Below, one piece after another: positions 26,069 to 35,286 of a stretch of 64,000 bases of DNA. Position 1 is the first letter of the stretch, and each line of letters starts with the position of its first letter. Under the pieces are notes generated by a model. The model did no database searches. It was given only the letters and a program-made list of their open reading frames with translations, and was not told the DNA's origin. The position numbers and the translations under genes were made by a program. The DNA is from Psychrobacillus sp. NEAU-3TGS (GTDB lineage Bacteria > Bacillota > Bacilli > Bacillales_A > Planococcaceae), in contig NZ_JAPNOZ010000001.1 of assembly GCF_029955155.1 (NCBI RefSeq), positions 1 to 64,000 on the forward strand. The letters run 5' to 3'.

Positions 26069-26201
26069 ACTATTACTTTCTTAAACGGCTTTTAGGGTAA
26101 AATAATTGCATTCACATTTTCTTCTCGATTCGAAAATATATGATTATAATTTTGTTCACTGCCATTGCTGGCCACTGTGACGATGTATTAACGGGTTAAA
26201 C

Positions 26202-28649
26202 CTATTTAAACATAACTGGAATCTCTTCCGCAGAAAGTGGTCGACTAAACAAATATCCTTGGAACATGTCACAATTATATTTTTTTAATAAATCTGCTTG
26301 CTCTTCTGTTTCTACTCCCTCAGCTATAACTGTCATACTTAAGTTATGTCCAAGTGCGATAATCGTTGCAATAATACTACGGTCTTCCTCATCCTGTTGT
26401 ATTCCTTGTACAAAGGCTTTATCAATTTTGAGATGATCGATCGGAAAACGCCGAATATAGTTCAAGGAACTATATCCTGTGCCAAAGTCATCCATTGCTA
26501 TCAATACACCGATTGATTTGAGCTCATTTAACACCCGAATAGCGATATCGGGTTGCAACGCAATCGTTTCCGTAATTTCTAGTTCCAAATACTTGGGATG
26601 AAGTTTTGTTTCTTTTAAAATTAACTCTATCTTTTCTACTAGATCCGTTTGATAAAACTGCCGTAAAGAAAGGTTTACCGATACAGGTACTGGCGGCAAG
26701 CCTTGTCTTTGCCATTCTTTGTTTTGGTTGCAAGCTTCTCGAATGACCCATTCACCAATCGGTACAATCATACCAGTTTCCTCTGCAAGTGGGATAAAGT
26801 CGATAGGTGAAACCATCCCTAAATCTTTGCTATTCCAACGCAATAATGCTTCAAGCCCTGAAATTTCATGTGTAATTGCATCGTATTGAGGCTGGTAGTA
26901 GAGAACAAATTCCTTTTTATCAATTGCTTTATGAAGTAGGGTCTCCATGCGAAGATCTGTCTTTGAGAGTCCTTCTATTTGGGTATTGTAAATTTGATAA
27001 TTGTTGCGCCCCTGTCGCTTGGCGTAATACATTGCATGGTCAGAAGCCCTCATTAGGCCTTTTATATCTGTTGCATGTTTTGGGAACAAACTTATTCCCA
27101 TACTTGCAGTTAAAATTGCTTCAAAACCGTCTATATCGAAAGGTGCTCCTATTTCTGAAACTAATGCTTGAGCTTTTTGATGGACTTTATTTTCATCAAT
27201 GTGTTGCATGATAATAGTAAATTCATCTCCAGCATATCTGTAAACCGTACCATCTGTCCCCATTATTTTTACTAAACGCTCCGAAACCTGTCGTAATAGG
27301 GCATCACCCATTTCATGTCCAAGATAATCATTGATAAACTTAAAGCGATCAAGGTCTATTAGTATAACAGCTGAGGTGAGCTTTTCTGAGGTTTGACTTC
27401 CTATTATTCTTCGCAGGTCCTCTCGGAACAAGCGCTGATTCCCTATTCCAGTCAACATATCATGATATGCCATATAATTTGCTTTTTCTTCATTACGCTT
27501 AATGTCCGTAATGTCTTTCCCTATACAATGAACTGCAGTAAGTTTTCTTTCGGTGAATAAAGGGATGACTGTAATATGTAGCAAAACCTGTTCACCATTT
27601 GGGTTATGCAAGGAAGTCTCATACTGATGTGGAAGGCCACTCTTAACCTTTTGAAAGTTAGCTATTGTTTCTTGTTGTTTATGTTTTTCTATAAAGGGAA
27701 GAAAAGGTTTTCCAATCAATTCTTCAGCAGGAACACCAAGAATTTTCTCTGTAGCCTTGTTTACGACCAGAAACTTCCCTTCCAAATCAAAGGTGATAAC
27801 AGGATCGATGTTGTGATCAAATAATGCCCTATATCTTTGCTCACTTTCCTTCAAAAGGGACTCTATACGAATCTGTTCAGTAATATCACGAGCAATTACT
27901 ATAACCTCCACCACTTCACCATCTAATATTGTAGGGACTGCCGTAACATCGATCTGTAAAACTGTACCTTCACTGTCGAAAATCGAAATTTGAAACTCTG
28001 CTGTCTTTCCTTTTAGAACTTCGAAAAAATAATCCCTTGTAAGCGGGAGATCTTCAGGAACAATCAATTCCCGAAAGCTCATTCCCACACTTTCCTCTAA
28101 CGAATATTTTAGGATCTTTAATCCCGCTTCATTGAAGTTAGTGATATTTCCCTCGGGACTAATCGTAAAAACTAAATTAGGATTATAATAGAATAATGAT
28201 TCAAACTCTTTCTTTGATTTTTTTAGCTTATTTCGAGTATCCTGATGTTCAGTTACATCGATAATAGTTAATATTAAATAGCGTGCTCCATCTTCAAGTT
28301 CAATTGCGTGTCCATCCACTTTTAATGCTTTGCCTTCTAGATTTCTTTTTAATGGCGTGGTGGTATCCGCCTTATGCACCTCGGATTGATCCTCATCATC
28401 TAAAGCTTCCAAGGCTGAATCACTAGGAAACTCAAACATATCTTCCCAACTATATGAACAGATATCTTGCATTTCCATACCCGTCAATTTAACAGCAGCC
28501 TCGTTAGCATATATAAAACGATCTGGATATTGTCTCTCTCTCAAAGTCAATATACATATCGGTTCAGGAAAGTTTTCAATAAAACGAACAAAATCATTTT
28601 TATTAAACTTTGAATTTAAAGTTGAACTTTCATTATAGTAAATTTCCAT
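26202..28649 (-). CDS. PAS-PAS-PAS-GGDEF-EAL cyclic-di-GMP enzyme
   Basis: This 815-residue protein has three PAS domains (about 20-130, 145-260 and 265-385), then a diguanylate cyclase domain (about 390-550) and an EAL phosphodiesterase domain (about 560-815). The GGDEF motif reads AGDEF (YRYAGDEFTI), a tolerated variant. The EAL half keeps LEALLRW, ETIAL, DDFGTGYSSL and KIDKAF, so phosphodiesterase activity is expected. No membrane helix, so a cytosolic sensor is likely. It is monocistronic. Whether net activity is synthesis or breakdown of c-di-GMP is not decidable here. Confidence 0.93.
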   Translation of the reverse strand: MEIYYNESSTLNSKFNKNDFVRFIENFPEPICILTLRERQYPDRFIYANEAAVKLTGMEMQDICSYSWEDMFEFPSDSALEALDDEDQSEVHKADTTTPLKRNLEGKALKVDGHAIELEDGARYLILTIIDVTEHQDTRNKLKKSKKEFESLFYYNPNLVFTISPEGNITNFNEAGLKILKYSLEESVGMSFRELIVPEDLPLTRDYFFEVLKGKTAEFQISIFDSEGTVLQIDVTAVPTILDGEVVEVIVIARDITEQIRIESLLKESEQRYRALFDHNIDPVITFDLEGKFLVVNKATEKILGVPAEELIGKPFLPFIEKHKQQETIANFQKVKSGLPHQYETSLHNPNGEQVLLHITVIPLFTERKLTAVHCIGKDITDIKRNEEKANYMAYHDMLTGIGNQRLFREDLRRIIGSQTSEKLTSAVILIDLDRFKFINDYLGHEMGDALLRQVSERLVKIMGTDGTVYRYAGDEFTIIMQHIDENKVHQKAQALVSEIGAPFDIDGFEAILTASMGISLFPKHATDIKGLMRASDHAMYYAKRQGRNNYQIYNTQIEGLSKTDLRMETLLHKAIDKKEFVLYYQPQYDAITHEISGLEALLRWNSKDLGMVSPIDFIPLAEETGMIVPIGEWVIREACNQNKEWQRQGLPPVPVSVNLSLRQFYQTDLVEKIELILKETKLHPKYLELEITETIALQPDIAIRVLNELKSIGVLIAMDDFGTGYSSLNYIRRFPIDHLKIDKAFVQGIQQDEEDRSIIATIIALGHNLSMTVIAEGVETEEQADLLKKYNCDMFQGYLFSRPLSAEEIPVMFK

Positions 28650-28867
28650 TACATCACCTCACCTTTAGTTAATTAGTAATAAAATACATATTAAAGATAG
28701 GCCCTTCGTTGTTAATAGTAAAAAAATTATACCAGTCAAAAGGACACGTTACAATAAAAATAGGAGTATTTGATTTTTTGATAAGGCCTTAAGCAAGGGA
28801 ATCATCCTATATACTGAGTTCGGGAATCTAGATAAAAGAGAAGAACGTCCCAATAAAAAGTAGTGGA

Positions 28868-28901
28868 AAAGGCAACTTCCATTCAAGCAGGTGTTGCCTT
28901 T
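28868..28901. terminator. Terminator of the zinc-ribbon gene
   Basis: aaaggcaac (28868-28876) pairs with gttgccttt (28893-28901), seven bases past the stop of the minus-strand gene at 28909. Confidence 0.8.
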
Positions 28902-28908
28902 CAATAAT

Positions 28909-29154
28909 CTATTCTTCCTGTATGAACTTCACTTCATCATATCCACAATTATTACAAACCATTAAATGAGGACAAATCTGATCTTTTGCTGTATTTGGAT
29001 AACCATACCCCATTTTCACCGTCTCTTCATCGTTATAATGTCCATATGGATCTAAAAAATCAGATACCTTCCCCGAGTCATCTAACTGGTTATCACAATT
29101 TGGACAAGAAACTTCTAGTTTTTTTAATGAATTACATAAAGGACATATCGCCAT
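28909..29154 (-). CDS. Small zinc-ribbon protein, function unknown
   Basis: This 81-residue soluble protein has three Cys pairs: CPLCNSL near the start, SCPNCDNQ near 17, and a C-terminal CNNCGYDE, with a further single Cys in QICPH. Such treble-clef or zinc-ribbon patterns bind one or two Zn ions. I do not recognise a named family. A frame extends three codons upstream, but aaaggag fits the ATG at 29154. It stands alone. Confidence 0.7.
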   Translation of the reverse strand: MAICPLCNSLKKLEVSCPNCDNQLDDSGKVSDFLDPYGHYNDEETVKMGYGYPNTAKDQICPHLMVCNNCGYDEVKFIQEE

Positions 29155-29480
29155 ACGTATCACTCCTTTTTGCTTACAAATATAGTATCCATTCTTTTCT
29201 CCATATTATGTAAAGGTTAATGGAAGCTGTCCATGAGCACTCTTTTAGACTGGCGCGAGCTTCTATGTTAGAGGAATACATTCTAAGATTGTGACATGGT
29301 GTCGCAGCAACTGCGTGACTTTCATCCTACAAGCAAAGGAGGCAGCTCCTTAGCTACCACAAGCGATTTTGTTTGCGACGAGCTTACGCAGAAGCAGCTT
29401 TTTTACATTTGATACCGAGAGGTAAAGCGCTGAAGCTAGATCAATAATGAGTAAAAATGTATATTTCCTATCTTCTTAAA
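29155..29480. other. Non-coding stretch with repeat-like segment
   Basis: No ORF is supported. About 29220-29430 is richer in GC than its flanks and holds small hairpins such as cgcag-caa-ctgcg and several gcgacgagc/gcagaagcagc-like words. It looks like decayed dispersed repeat or relic DNA, but no second copy is present in this window. Confidence 0.4.
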
Positions 29481-29512
29481 AAATCCGTAACCCTACTCGG
29501 AGTCACGGATTT
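29481..29512. terminator. Terminator of the small acidic protein gene
   Basis: aaatccgt (29481-29488) pairs with acggattt (29505-29512), 21 bases beyond the stop at 29534 on the minus strand. Confidence 0.75.
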
Positions 29513-29533
29513 CATCCTATTAACTTTGTAAAC

Positions 29534-29692
29534 TTAATTCCCACCACGTTCATCTACGTGAAGGTTATTTTGTCCTTCTTTCACCTGGAGTTCTTCTTTC
29601 TGTTGGTCACTTAACTCATTAGGCTTTCCTTGTTCCACTGTTTGATCTTTTGGATTGGAGGATTCGTTTTCATGATTCGACTCTTTTTTCAT
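29534..29692 (-). CDS. Small hydrophilic protein, 52 residues
   Basis: This short ORF encodes a very polar, Glu/Gln/Asn/Lys-rich peptide. It begins MKKESNHENESS, has PNELSDQQKEEL in the middle and ends DERGGN. It has no hydrophobic segment, Cys or known motif and is probably disordered. Support comes from an aggaagg site at suitable spacing, a continuous frame and a terminator right after the stop. A GTG codon immediately upstream is an alternative start. Function unknown. Confidence 0.6.
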   Translation of the reverse strand: MKKESNHENESSNPKDQTVEQGKPNELSDQQKEELQVKEGQNNLHVDERGGN

Positions 29693-30025
29693 CACATTCA
29701 CCTTCCTAATGTTCTATTCACTATTTCTTTTCCCCAAAATATTCGTTTCTAACATATTTATTTAAAACTCTTGTCAGGCTATCAAAGAAATTCTGACGAA
29801 GGATATACTTTCCATAAATTAAGAAAAAAGTTATCAATCCAAGAGTTCATATAAATAGTTACTTATTCTTATACGATTAGAAACCATATGAGCGCTCAAT
29901 ATAATCTTACCGCATTTGCACTTCAGCAAAAGGATCTTCGAGATGAATTATCTAGCTATATTAAAGAATTAAGTATGACCGATCTGAAAGTTATGAACAG
30001 CTAGTTAGGCCCCTTTAATTCGTAA
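29693..30025. other. Spacer without supported gene
   Basis: The only open frame is 29888-30004 (+, 38 codons), which lacks a ribosome binding site and reads like a fragment ending LKVMNS. Otherwise AT-rich DNA with no clear structure. Confidence 0.4.
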
Positions 30026-30075
30026 AAAAGCTGATAAAATAAATGCCCCAAAGAGCATTCATTCTATCAGCTTTT
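30026..30075. terminator. Terminator, repeat-type copy A
   Basis: aaaagctgata pairs with tatcagctttt around a loop with partial atgc/gcat pairing. It overlaps the stop of the minus-strand hydrolase. Its sequence closely resembles the terminator at 38787-38837. Confidence 0.8.
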
Positions 30076-30805
30076 ATAATTGTATTAACATCCCTGACTC
30101 TGCCAAAACAATATTTTCGTTGCCTTGTTTTTTTGCACTAACTACTAAATCGTTTAAATCGCCATAGTGTGGAAGATGGGTTAATAACACCTTTTTTGCA
30201 TTTGATTGATATGCCAGTATTCCTGCATGCTCGGACGTCATATGACCGGATGCTGTTCCGTCCATACCTCCATACAAGCTACATTCTGTGATAAGAAGAT
30301 CGCTATTAGCTGCAAATGAAATTAAGTCAGGCGTAAAGCTAGTATCAGATGTAAAGATAATACTTTTACTGTCACATTCAATTTTTATACTATACGTTTC
30401 TACTGGGTGAATGTTTTTCATAAATGTACAGATGAATGGCCCGATTTCAAATCTACTCTTCTCGTTGAATGAAGTAAATCTAGAATATGCAACATCCTCT
30501 ACCTGCTTTTTCATGCCTTCGTCCTTGGGCCCATAAACACATAATTCTTCATCTGCTCGACCTAAATGTGTATTCACCAATCTAGAAAATAAATAGGCTC
30601 CAATATCACTGAAATGATCATAATGATAATGGGTTAGTATGACATGATTAATATTATTTAAATCAGCATAATTTTGTAATTCCGTTAAAACACCGCTTCC
30701 ACAGTCAATTAACAATGAAAAGTCCTCATGCTGAATTAAGTATCCTGAACAAGGACCATTCTTTTTAGGAAATCCTCCCCACATACCAATCACTCTACAC
30801 TCCAT
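30074..30805 (-). CDS. Metallo-beta-lactamase-fold hydrolase (YhfI-like)
   Basis: This 243-residue MBL-fold protein has the motif HYHYDHFSD (about residues 57-65), LLIDCGSG near 32, and further ligands in FTSDTSF and CSLYG, ending with LLTHLPHYGD near 208. It resembles the Bacillus YhfI and RNase Z-like small MBL group; the substrate is unknown (a phosphodiesterase is possible). It is cytosolic and monocistronic with its own terminator. Confidence 0.82.
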   Translation of the reverse strand: MECRVIGMWGGFPKKNGPCSGYLIQHEDFSLLIDCGSGVLTELQNYADLNNINHVILTHYHYDHFSDIGAYLFSRLVNTHLGRADEELCVYGPKDEGMKKQVEDVAYSRFTSFNEKSRFEIGPFICTFMKNIHPVETYSIKIECDSKSIIFTSDTSFTPDLISFAANSDLLITECSLYGGMDGTASGHMTSEHAGILAYQSNAKKVLLTHLPHYGDLNDLVVSAKKQGNENIVLAESGMLIQL

Positions 30806-30903
30806 AGATTTTAGCCTCTTTCTTCAAATCATCCTGATAATCCGTTGCCTCGATTTTACCATGATAAATTAGATAGCGCTAAATTACGAATCCCTTGCGT
30901 TTT

Positions 30904-32028
30904 TTAATCTTCTACCGGCAACCAGCCTTTTACATTCATCAGTCTGTCCCACAATGGATCTGGAATGACTAATTCTTCTTGAGCTTTTCTAGAAAGCGTT
31001 GTACGTATTTGATCTTCCTCACCTGCCTGGACTTTCTCGATCCACTTCGGCTCCATTAGTAACTCTCGACCTAACGCAATGAATGGGACACCAGTTTCAA
31101 GTGCTTCTACCACTTCATCCGGTGTATGCAAAGAACCTACTCCAACTACAGGAACACGGTCTCCTATTTTTTCATGTATCTTAATAATTCTTGACTGGAT
31201 TTTATCTTTTTCTCGGAAGGAGCCATTCCAGAAATGATTAACAGACACATGTAAATAGTCTAGTCCTTGATCTGCCAGCTTATCTATAAATTGAAGGGTG
31301 TCATCCAATTGAATCCCTGGGTTGCTGCCTTCTTCTGGAGATATTCGGTAACCAACGACAAATGGTGCACTTGCGTGTTCCTTAACTGCTTTTTGTACAG
31401 AATTTACAATAGCTAAAGGAAAATTCATCCTTTTCTCAAGAGATCCTCCCCACTCATCTTCTCTTCTATTGGAATGTGGTGAGAAGAATTGCTGCAATAA
31501 ATAAGTATTTGCCCCATGGATTTCAACTCCATCAAAACCCGCTTCAATAGCTCTTCTTGTTGCCTCACCAAAAGCTTCGATTGTATGATTTATTTCATCC
31601 ACTGTCATTTCTCTCGGTGTGATTGCTCCTTTATTTTCCGCAGCAATAGCACTCGCTGAAACAGGTTGCCGGTCTGGCAGTAATTGTGGTGGCGACTGTC
31701 TGCCTCCATGATATATCTGTATAATCGCTTTTGTGCCGTTGGACTGAATAGTCTGTGCTAATTTTTTCAATCCTGGAAGGAATTGATCATCATCTATACT
31801 AAATTGTCCCGGAAACCCTTTACCGTCTTTACTTACATACGCACAGGCAGTGATGAATGTTCCGACCCCACCAGATCGCTCTTTATAATAGGCTAGTTCC
31901 CTTTCTGAAACTTCCCCACTTTCTTCGGAGGAATAGTTCGTCATCGGAGCAATCATTATTCGATTTTTTACTTCTACTCCTGATGGGAAAGTAAATTTTT
32001 CGAAGATCTTTTCGTATTTTTGCTTCAT
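30904..32028 (-). CDS. NADH:flavin oxidoreductase, old-yellow-enzyme family
   Basis: This 374-residue FMN enzyme with a TIM barrel opens with FEKFTFPSGVEVKNRIMIAP. The active-site HGA is in DGVEIHGANTYLLQQFFSP near 170, and the barrel ends with VGVGSLHTPDEV and ALGRELLMEP. It belongs to the YqiG-like bacterial group that reduces activated C=C bonds with NAD(P)H. The physiological substrate is unknown. Alone in its unit. Confidence 0.9.
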   Translation of the reverse strand: MKQKYEKIFEKFTFPSGVEVKNRIMIAPMTNYSSEESGEVSERELAYYKERSGGVGTFITACAYVSKDGKGFPGQFSIDDDQFLPGLKKLAQTIQSNGTKAIIQIYHGGRQSPPQLLPDRQPVSASAIAAENKGAITPREMTVDEINHTIEAFGEATRRAIEAGFDGVEIHGANTYLLQQFFSPHSNRREDEWGGSLEKRMNFPLAIVNSVQKAVKEHASAPFVVGYRISPEEGSNPGIQLDDTLQFIDKLADQGLDYLHVSVNHFWNGSFREKDKIQSRIIKIHEKIGDRVPVVGVGSLHTPDEVVEALETGVPFIALGRELLMEPKWIEKVQAGEEDQIRTTLSRKAQEELVIPDPLWDRLMNVKGWLPVED

Positions 32029-32126
32029 TATTTTAACTCCTTTTTAGCCAATCCTGAGAAGGCCAATATGTTTTCTCTATTTAATACTACAGAAGTTGGC
32101 TAGAATCTTCCAACAATCTGCCACAA

Positions 32127-32177
32127 AAAATCCCTATGCTACACACTATTCAACGATAGTATGCAACATAGGGTTTT
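32127..32177. terminator. Orphan terminator-like hairpin
   Basis: aaaatccctatg pairs with catagggtttt with one bulge. It lies 100 bp upstream of the oxidoreductase start and no plus-strand gene ends here. Confidence 0.55.
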
Positions 32178-32468
32178 ATTTATCCCGCATTAACGGGCAG
32201 TAAGACTCCCACTTCAAGATTGAAGAAAAGCGAAAAGATAAGTGGGAGATCAACTGCTGGCACGCGCCCGATGAAATGATCCCAGACTAAGTACGCAACA
32301 TCGTGTTGCTCCTGCGCAAAGCTTGCCGCAAAATAAAAGAGCGTTTGCAACGTCTAAATCTTAGGACCTTATGCATAAAGATACACCATAATAGATCCTT
32401 TCACATAAATTAATTGAAATGGATACAGTTGCTGATCTATCTAATGAAATGGAAAGGAAGATAGTTAA
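32178..32468. other. Highly structured non-coding stretch
   Basis: No ORF. Successive hairpins: cccg-cattaa-cggg (32184-32197), ctcccactt/aagtgggag (32206-32248) enclosing cttcaa-ga-ttgaag, and gcaaca-tcg-tgttgc (32295-32309), followed by AT-rich leader sequence to the gene at 32469. It may be a relic end of a mobile element or a structured RNA. Confidence 0.5.
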
Positions 32469-32960
32469 ATGGTAAATTTTCAACCTTTTCATGGGATTGT
32501 CACCATGATTAGTGATTTTACGATTGAACAAAATGGAGAAGGAGAAGGTTGCTATACATTAATGTCTGTAGCTAACGGAAACGGAGATTTAGTAAATTTC
32601 GTGGTGGCCCCAACTACTTATTTTGTAGACCATGCCATGGTAGCAGTTGGCGATTGGGTAACTGGATATTATGATGCAGATGCACCTGTTCCTTTTATTT
32701 TCCCACCACAATATCGGGCACTAGTTATGGTAAAAGATAGTGCCTATCAAAATGTAAAAGTAGGCTATTTTAATAACCAGCTGGAAAGTAGTGATGGACA
32801 ATTAAGATTAAATATTTCACCGTCCACACAAATATTATTAATAAATGGGCAAGCTTTTACAAAAAATCCTGCGAATCGGAATTTAATAGTTAGCTATGGA
32901 CCTACCACCAGAAGTATCCCTGCTCAAACCACCCCTTATAAAATTATCGTTTGGTGTTAG
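32469..32960 (+). CDS. Conserved beta-rich protein, function unknown
   Basis: This 163-residue protein has no signal peptide or membrane helix. Predicted beta-rich segments include FHGIVTMISDF, GDLVNFVVAPTTYFVDHAMV, VGDWVTGYYDADAPVPFIFP and a second half with LNISPSTQILLING and PTTRSIPAQTTPYK. I recall similar uncharacterised proteins in Bacilli and Clostridia, but no functional assignment. The ATG follows a reasonable gaaaggaag site. It stands alone; no function should be assigned. Confidence 0.65.
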   Translation: MVNFQPFHGIVTMISDFTIEQNGEGEGCYTLMSVANGNGDLVNFVVAPTTYFVDHAMVAVGDWVTGYYDADAPVPFIFPPQYRALVMVKDSAYQNVKVGYFNNQLESSDGQLRLNISPSTQILLINGQAFTKNPANRNLIVSYGPTTRSIPAQTTPYKIIVWC

Positions 32961-33159
32961 TGCTTATTATAGAAGCGTAGAAGTGAGATGTTCATTATGT
33001 ATAAGAAAAGCGATTCTAAGTAAGTTTGATAAATCCTTTTTGAGATACTATTAAAGTAACACTCCATTTTTGATATAATTTTATTGTAATAGGAAGATTA
33101 AGTTGATCCATAACTTAAATCAAGACTGGAAGAATAGTCTGAACAGGAGATGATTATTT

Positions 33160-33561
33160 TTGCGTTTATGGCACCAAAGTTTACTCAGCATTTTGCCGAA
33201 ATCACAGCTATTGGCGCAGTGGCGTGAGTTGAATAGTATTTTCGTAAAGGAAGACCGTCATATTCTCATTAACTATATTTATGACTATCCGAAAGATGAT
33301 TTACTTGCCTATACACAACTTGTTCTGCATGAAATGTGTGCACGCGATATTAATATTCGTACCCTAGACAAAATGGAGCGTTATTTCGCTAACGGACCTT
33401 TTGAGAAGGTGACACATCCATTCGTTCATCATCATAACGAGGAGTATTTCGAAATTTGTTATTTTAATCTAAAAGAAAAATTTGTGCGCGGACAAAAGGA
33501 TTTTGATGTGGAGCGCTATGAGGCTATAACGAAAATGTATGAAATGGAGATAGGAAAATAA
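33160..33561 (+). CDS. TIGR02328/pyrimidine-dimer glycosylase-like family protein
   Basis: This 133-residue protein starts at TTG after aggagatg. The start MRLWHQSLLSILPKSQLLAQ matches the Pyr_excise-like family (TIGR02328), related to phage T4 endonuclease V by annotation, in which LWH..L...LP..QLL.QWRE is conserved. Whether it is an active DNA glycosylase is not established. A degenerate copy of its middle part lies at 35472-35553. Monocistronic. Confidence 0.7.
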   Translation: MRLWHQSLLSILPKSQLLAQWRELNSIFVKEDRHILINYIYDYPKDDLLAYTQLVLHEMCARDINIRTLDKMERYFANGPFEKVTHPFVHHHNEEYFEICYFNLKEKFVRGQKDFDVERYEAITKMYEMEIGK

Positions 33562-33698
33562 CATTCCATTGCCCCTTGTAGCAAACAAACATGAATGTTT
33601 CTATTTTACACAAGGACAGAAACTTAAGATGACCCGGGATGTTTGCGATTAATCTAAAGCAAATACTCATCTTGTTTTGTAAAAAGTGATCAAAAAAT

Positions 33699-33737
33699 AG
33701 GCAACTTTCCTGTTCAAAAATGAACAAGAAGTTGCCT
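33699..33737. terminator. Bidirectional terminator
   Basis: aggcaactt (33699-33707) pairs with aagttgcct (33729-33737). The loop itself contains tgttca-aaaa-tgaaca. It lies between the converging genes ending at 33561 and 33804. Confidence 0.8.
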
Positions 33738-33803
33738 GTTTGAATAATCATTACCAATTCTAAAATGCTAGTTTTCAGTGCCTTCACTTCGATACTCTTC
33801 TAG

Positions 33804-34229
33804 TTAGATTAAACTTTTCACCACTTTAGACATAGTTGACCCATCTGCTTTTCCAGTAAGTAATGGTTTTGCAATTTTCATCGCGTCTCCCATATTCATA
33901 CCTTTTACAATTCCAGCCTCAGTTAATAACGCCGCAACTTCTTCTTCACTTAATTGTTTTGGTAAGAAGCTTTTTAGTAGTACTAGTTTGGCTTCCTCTT
34001 TTTCTATTAAGTCTTCTCGATTTGCATTTTGAGCTCCTTCTAAAGCTTGGTTCGTTTGTTTCACTTCGCGATTCACAATAGCAATTTCTTCTTCCGGTGA
34101 AAGGCTCGAACCTTTTTCTTTTTCGGCGCTATCCAGTGCTGATTTTAAAAGTGTTAATACTCCTTTTGCTAATACATCCTTCTCTTTCATCGCACGTTTT
34201 AATTGTTCAAATACAGTTGTTTTTATCAT
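33804..34229 (-). CDS. GatB/YqeY domain protein
   Basis: This 141-residue YqeY-like protein is all helical, with TTVFEQLKRAMKEKDVLAKGVL at the start and VKGMNMGDAMKIAKPLLTGKADG near the end. The domain resembles the tail of the GatB amidotransferase subunit and may bind tRNA. Standalone YqeY has no proven role. Its start is taken at the ATG after ggaaggag, seven codons inside the longest frame. Upstream is the hemolysin III family gene. Confidence 0.88.
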   Translation of the reverse strand: MIKTTVFEQLKRAMKEKDVLAKGVLTLLKSALDSAEKEKGSSLSPEEEIAIVNREVKQTNQALEGAQNANREDLIEKEEAKLVLLKSFLPKQLSEEEVAALLTEAGIVKGMNMGDAMKIAKPLLTGKADGSTMSKVVKSLI

Positions 34230-34270
34230 ATTAATAAAATCTCCTTCCACACACTCATTGTATTACTAGT

Positions 34271-34909
34271 TTACGCCAATAAAGTCATCACTGCAAAGAA
34301 ATGCAATATGGATGCTGCTAGTACAAAAACATGCCATACTGCGTGATGATAAGTAAATCCGCGCCACACATAAAAAACGGCCCCTACTGTGTAAAGTACA
34401 CCACCTATAGCGAGATAAATAAGCCCTTCAGTCGAGACGTTTGCTAAAAGTGGTTTCCATGCAAATACCATCAGCCAGCCCATGACCACATACAATAACG
34501 TCGATGTATGCAAAAAGCGCTTCACAAAAAAGGCTTTAAACACCGTACCTGCAATCGCAAGCCCCCATACAATCCCAAACAAAGTCCAGCCAAGTGTCCC
34601 TTTCACCGCAATAAATAAAAAAGGAGTATAGGTCCCTGCTATAAAAAAGTAAATAGCAGAATGATCCATGATCTCAAAGAAATCTTTCGCTCGCCCCGCC
34701 GGAAATCCATGCACGAGTGTGGATGAAGCATATAACAGAACCATCGTCGCTCCAAATAACGTAAAACTGACCACATGCCATGCCGTCCCTCGTGTAACAG
34801 AAGATACAATTAAAATGACAAGAGCCGCAATACTTAATAGTGCTCCAATTCCATGAATAATTGCATTCGCAATCTCTTCCCGCTTAGAAAATATATGTGT
34901 ATTGCTCAT
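34271..34909 (-). CDS. Hemolysin III/TrhA family membrane protein
   Basis: This 212-residue protein has seven membrane helices and the PAQR-type residues: NAIIHGIGALLSI, SSTLVHGF, MDHSAIYFFIAGTYTPF and HHAVWHVFVLAASILHFF. The conserved Ser, Asp and His residues form a putative metal site. Members influence membrane lipid homeostasis; the hemolysin name is historical. A longer frame exists, but ggaagg precedes the ATG at 34909. Confidence 0.88.
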   Translation of the reverse strand: MSNTHIFSKREEIANAIIHGIGALLSIAALVILIVSSVTRGTAWHVVSFTLFGATMVLLYASSTLVHGFPAGRAKDFFEIMDHSAIYFFIAGTYTPFLFIAVKGTLGWTLFGIVWGLAIAGTVFKAFFVKRFLHTSTLLYVVMGWLMVFAWKPLLANVSTEGLIYLAIGGVLYTVGAVFYVWRGFTYHHAVWHVFVLAASILHFFAVMTLLA

Positions 34910-35050
34910 ATGGAATCCTTCCAATCTGATAGATCTATTTATCCTTATGGTATCACTTTGCTTACATAGGTGAAACTTTGTCCATCCATATTTAATATAA
35001 AAAAGAGACACCCATTAAGAGTGTCTCTTCTTTGATTTAATTCCTAAGAA

Positions 35051-35251
35051 TTAAAGTTTTACGATGTTAACTGCTTGTGGTCCACGTTGACCGTCTTCGA
35101 TATCAAATTCCACTTTTTGACCTTCGTCAAGTGATTTGAAACCTTCGCCTTGGATAGCTGAGAAGTGAGCGAATACGTCGTTTCCGCCTTCAACTTCGAT
35201 AAATCCAAAACCTTTTTCTGCGTTAAACCATTTTACTGTACCTTGTGTCAT
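35051..35251 (-). CDS. Cold-shock protein
   Basis: This 66-residue OB-fold nucleic-acid chaperone of the CspA/CspB family has RNP1 (KGFGFIEV) and RNP2 (VFAHFSAI) aromatic motifs and a canonical start, [13 protein letters not shown]. It binds single-stranded RNA and DNA and helps translation and transcription in the cold. Its ggaggtc site precedes the ATG, and a 21-bp hairpin with a T-run lies directly upstream, so expression may be tuned in the leader. Which csp paralogue it is cannot be decided. Confidence 0.95.
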   Translation of the reverse strand: MTQGTVKWFNAEKGFGFIEVEGGNDVFAHFSAIQGEGFKSLDEGQKVEFDIEDGQRGPQAVNIVKL

Positions 35252-35286
35252 TTAGATGACCTCCAAATATTGAATTGAATAAAAAA

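Noticed and set aside
29888-30004. 38-codon plus-strand ORF ending LKVMNS
   Set aside because: No ribosome binding site or recognised family, and the frame is short for its AT-rich context; it may be a fragment, so not called as a gene.
32178-32350. Riboswitch upstream of the gene at 32469
   Set aside because: Hairpins are present but no known riboswitch core was recognised, so it is left as an unexplained structured block.
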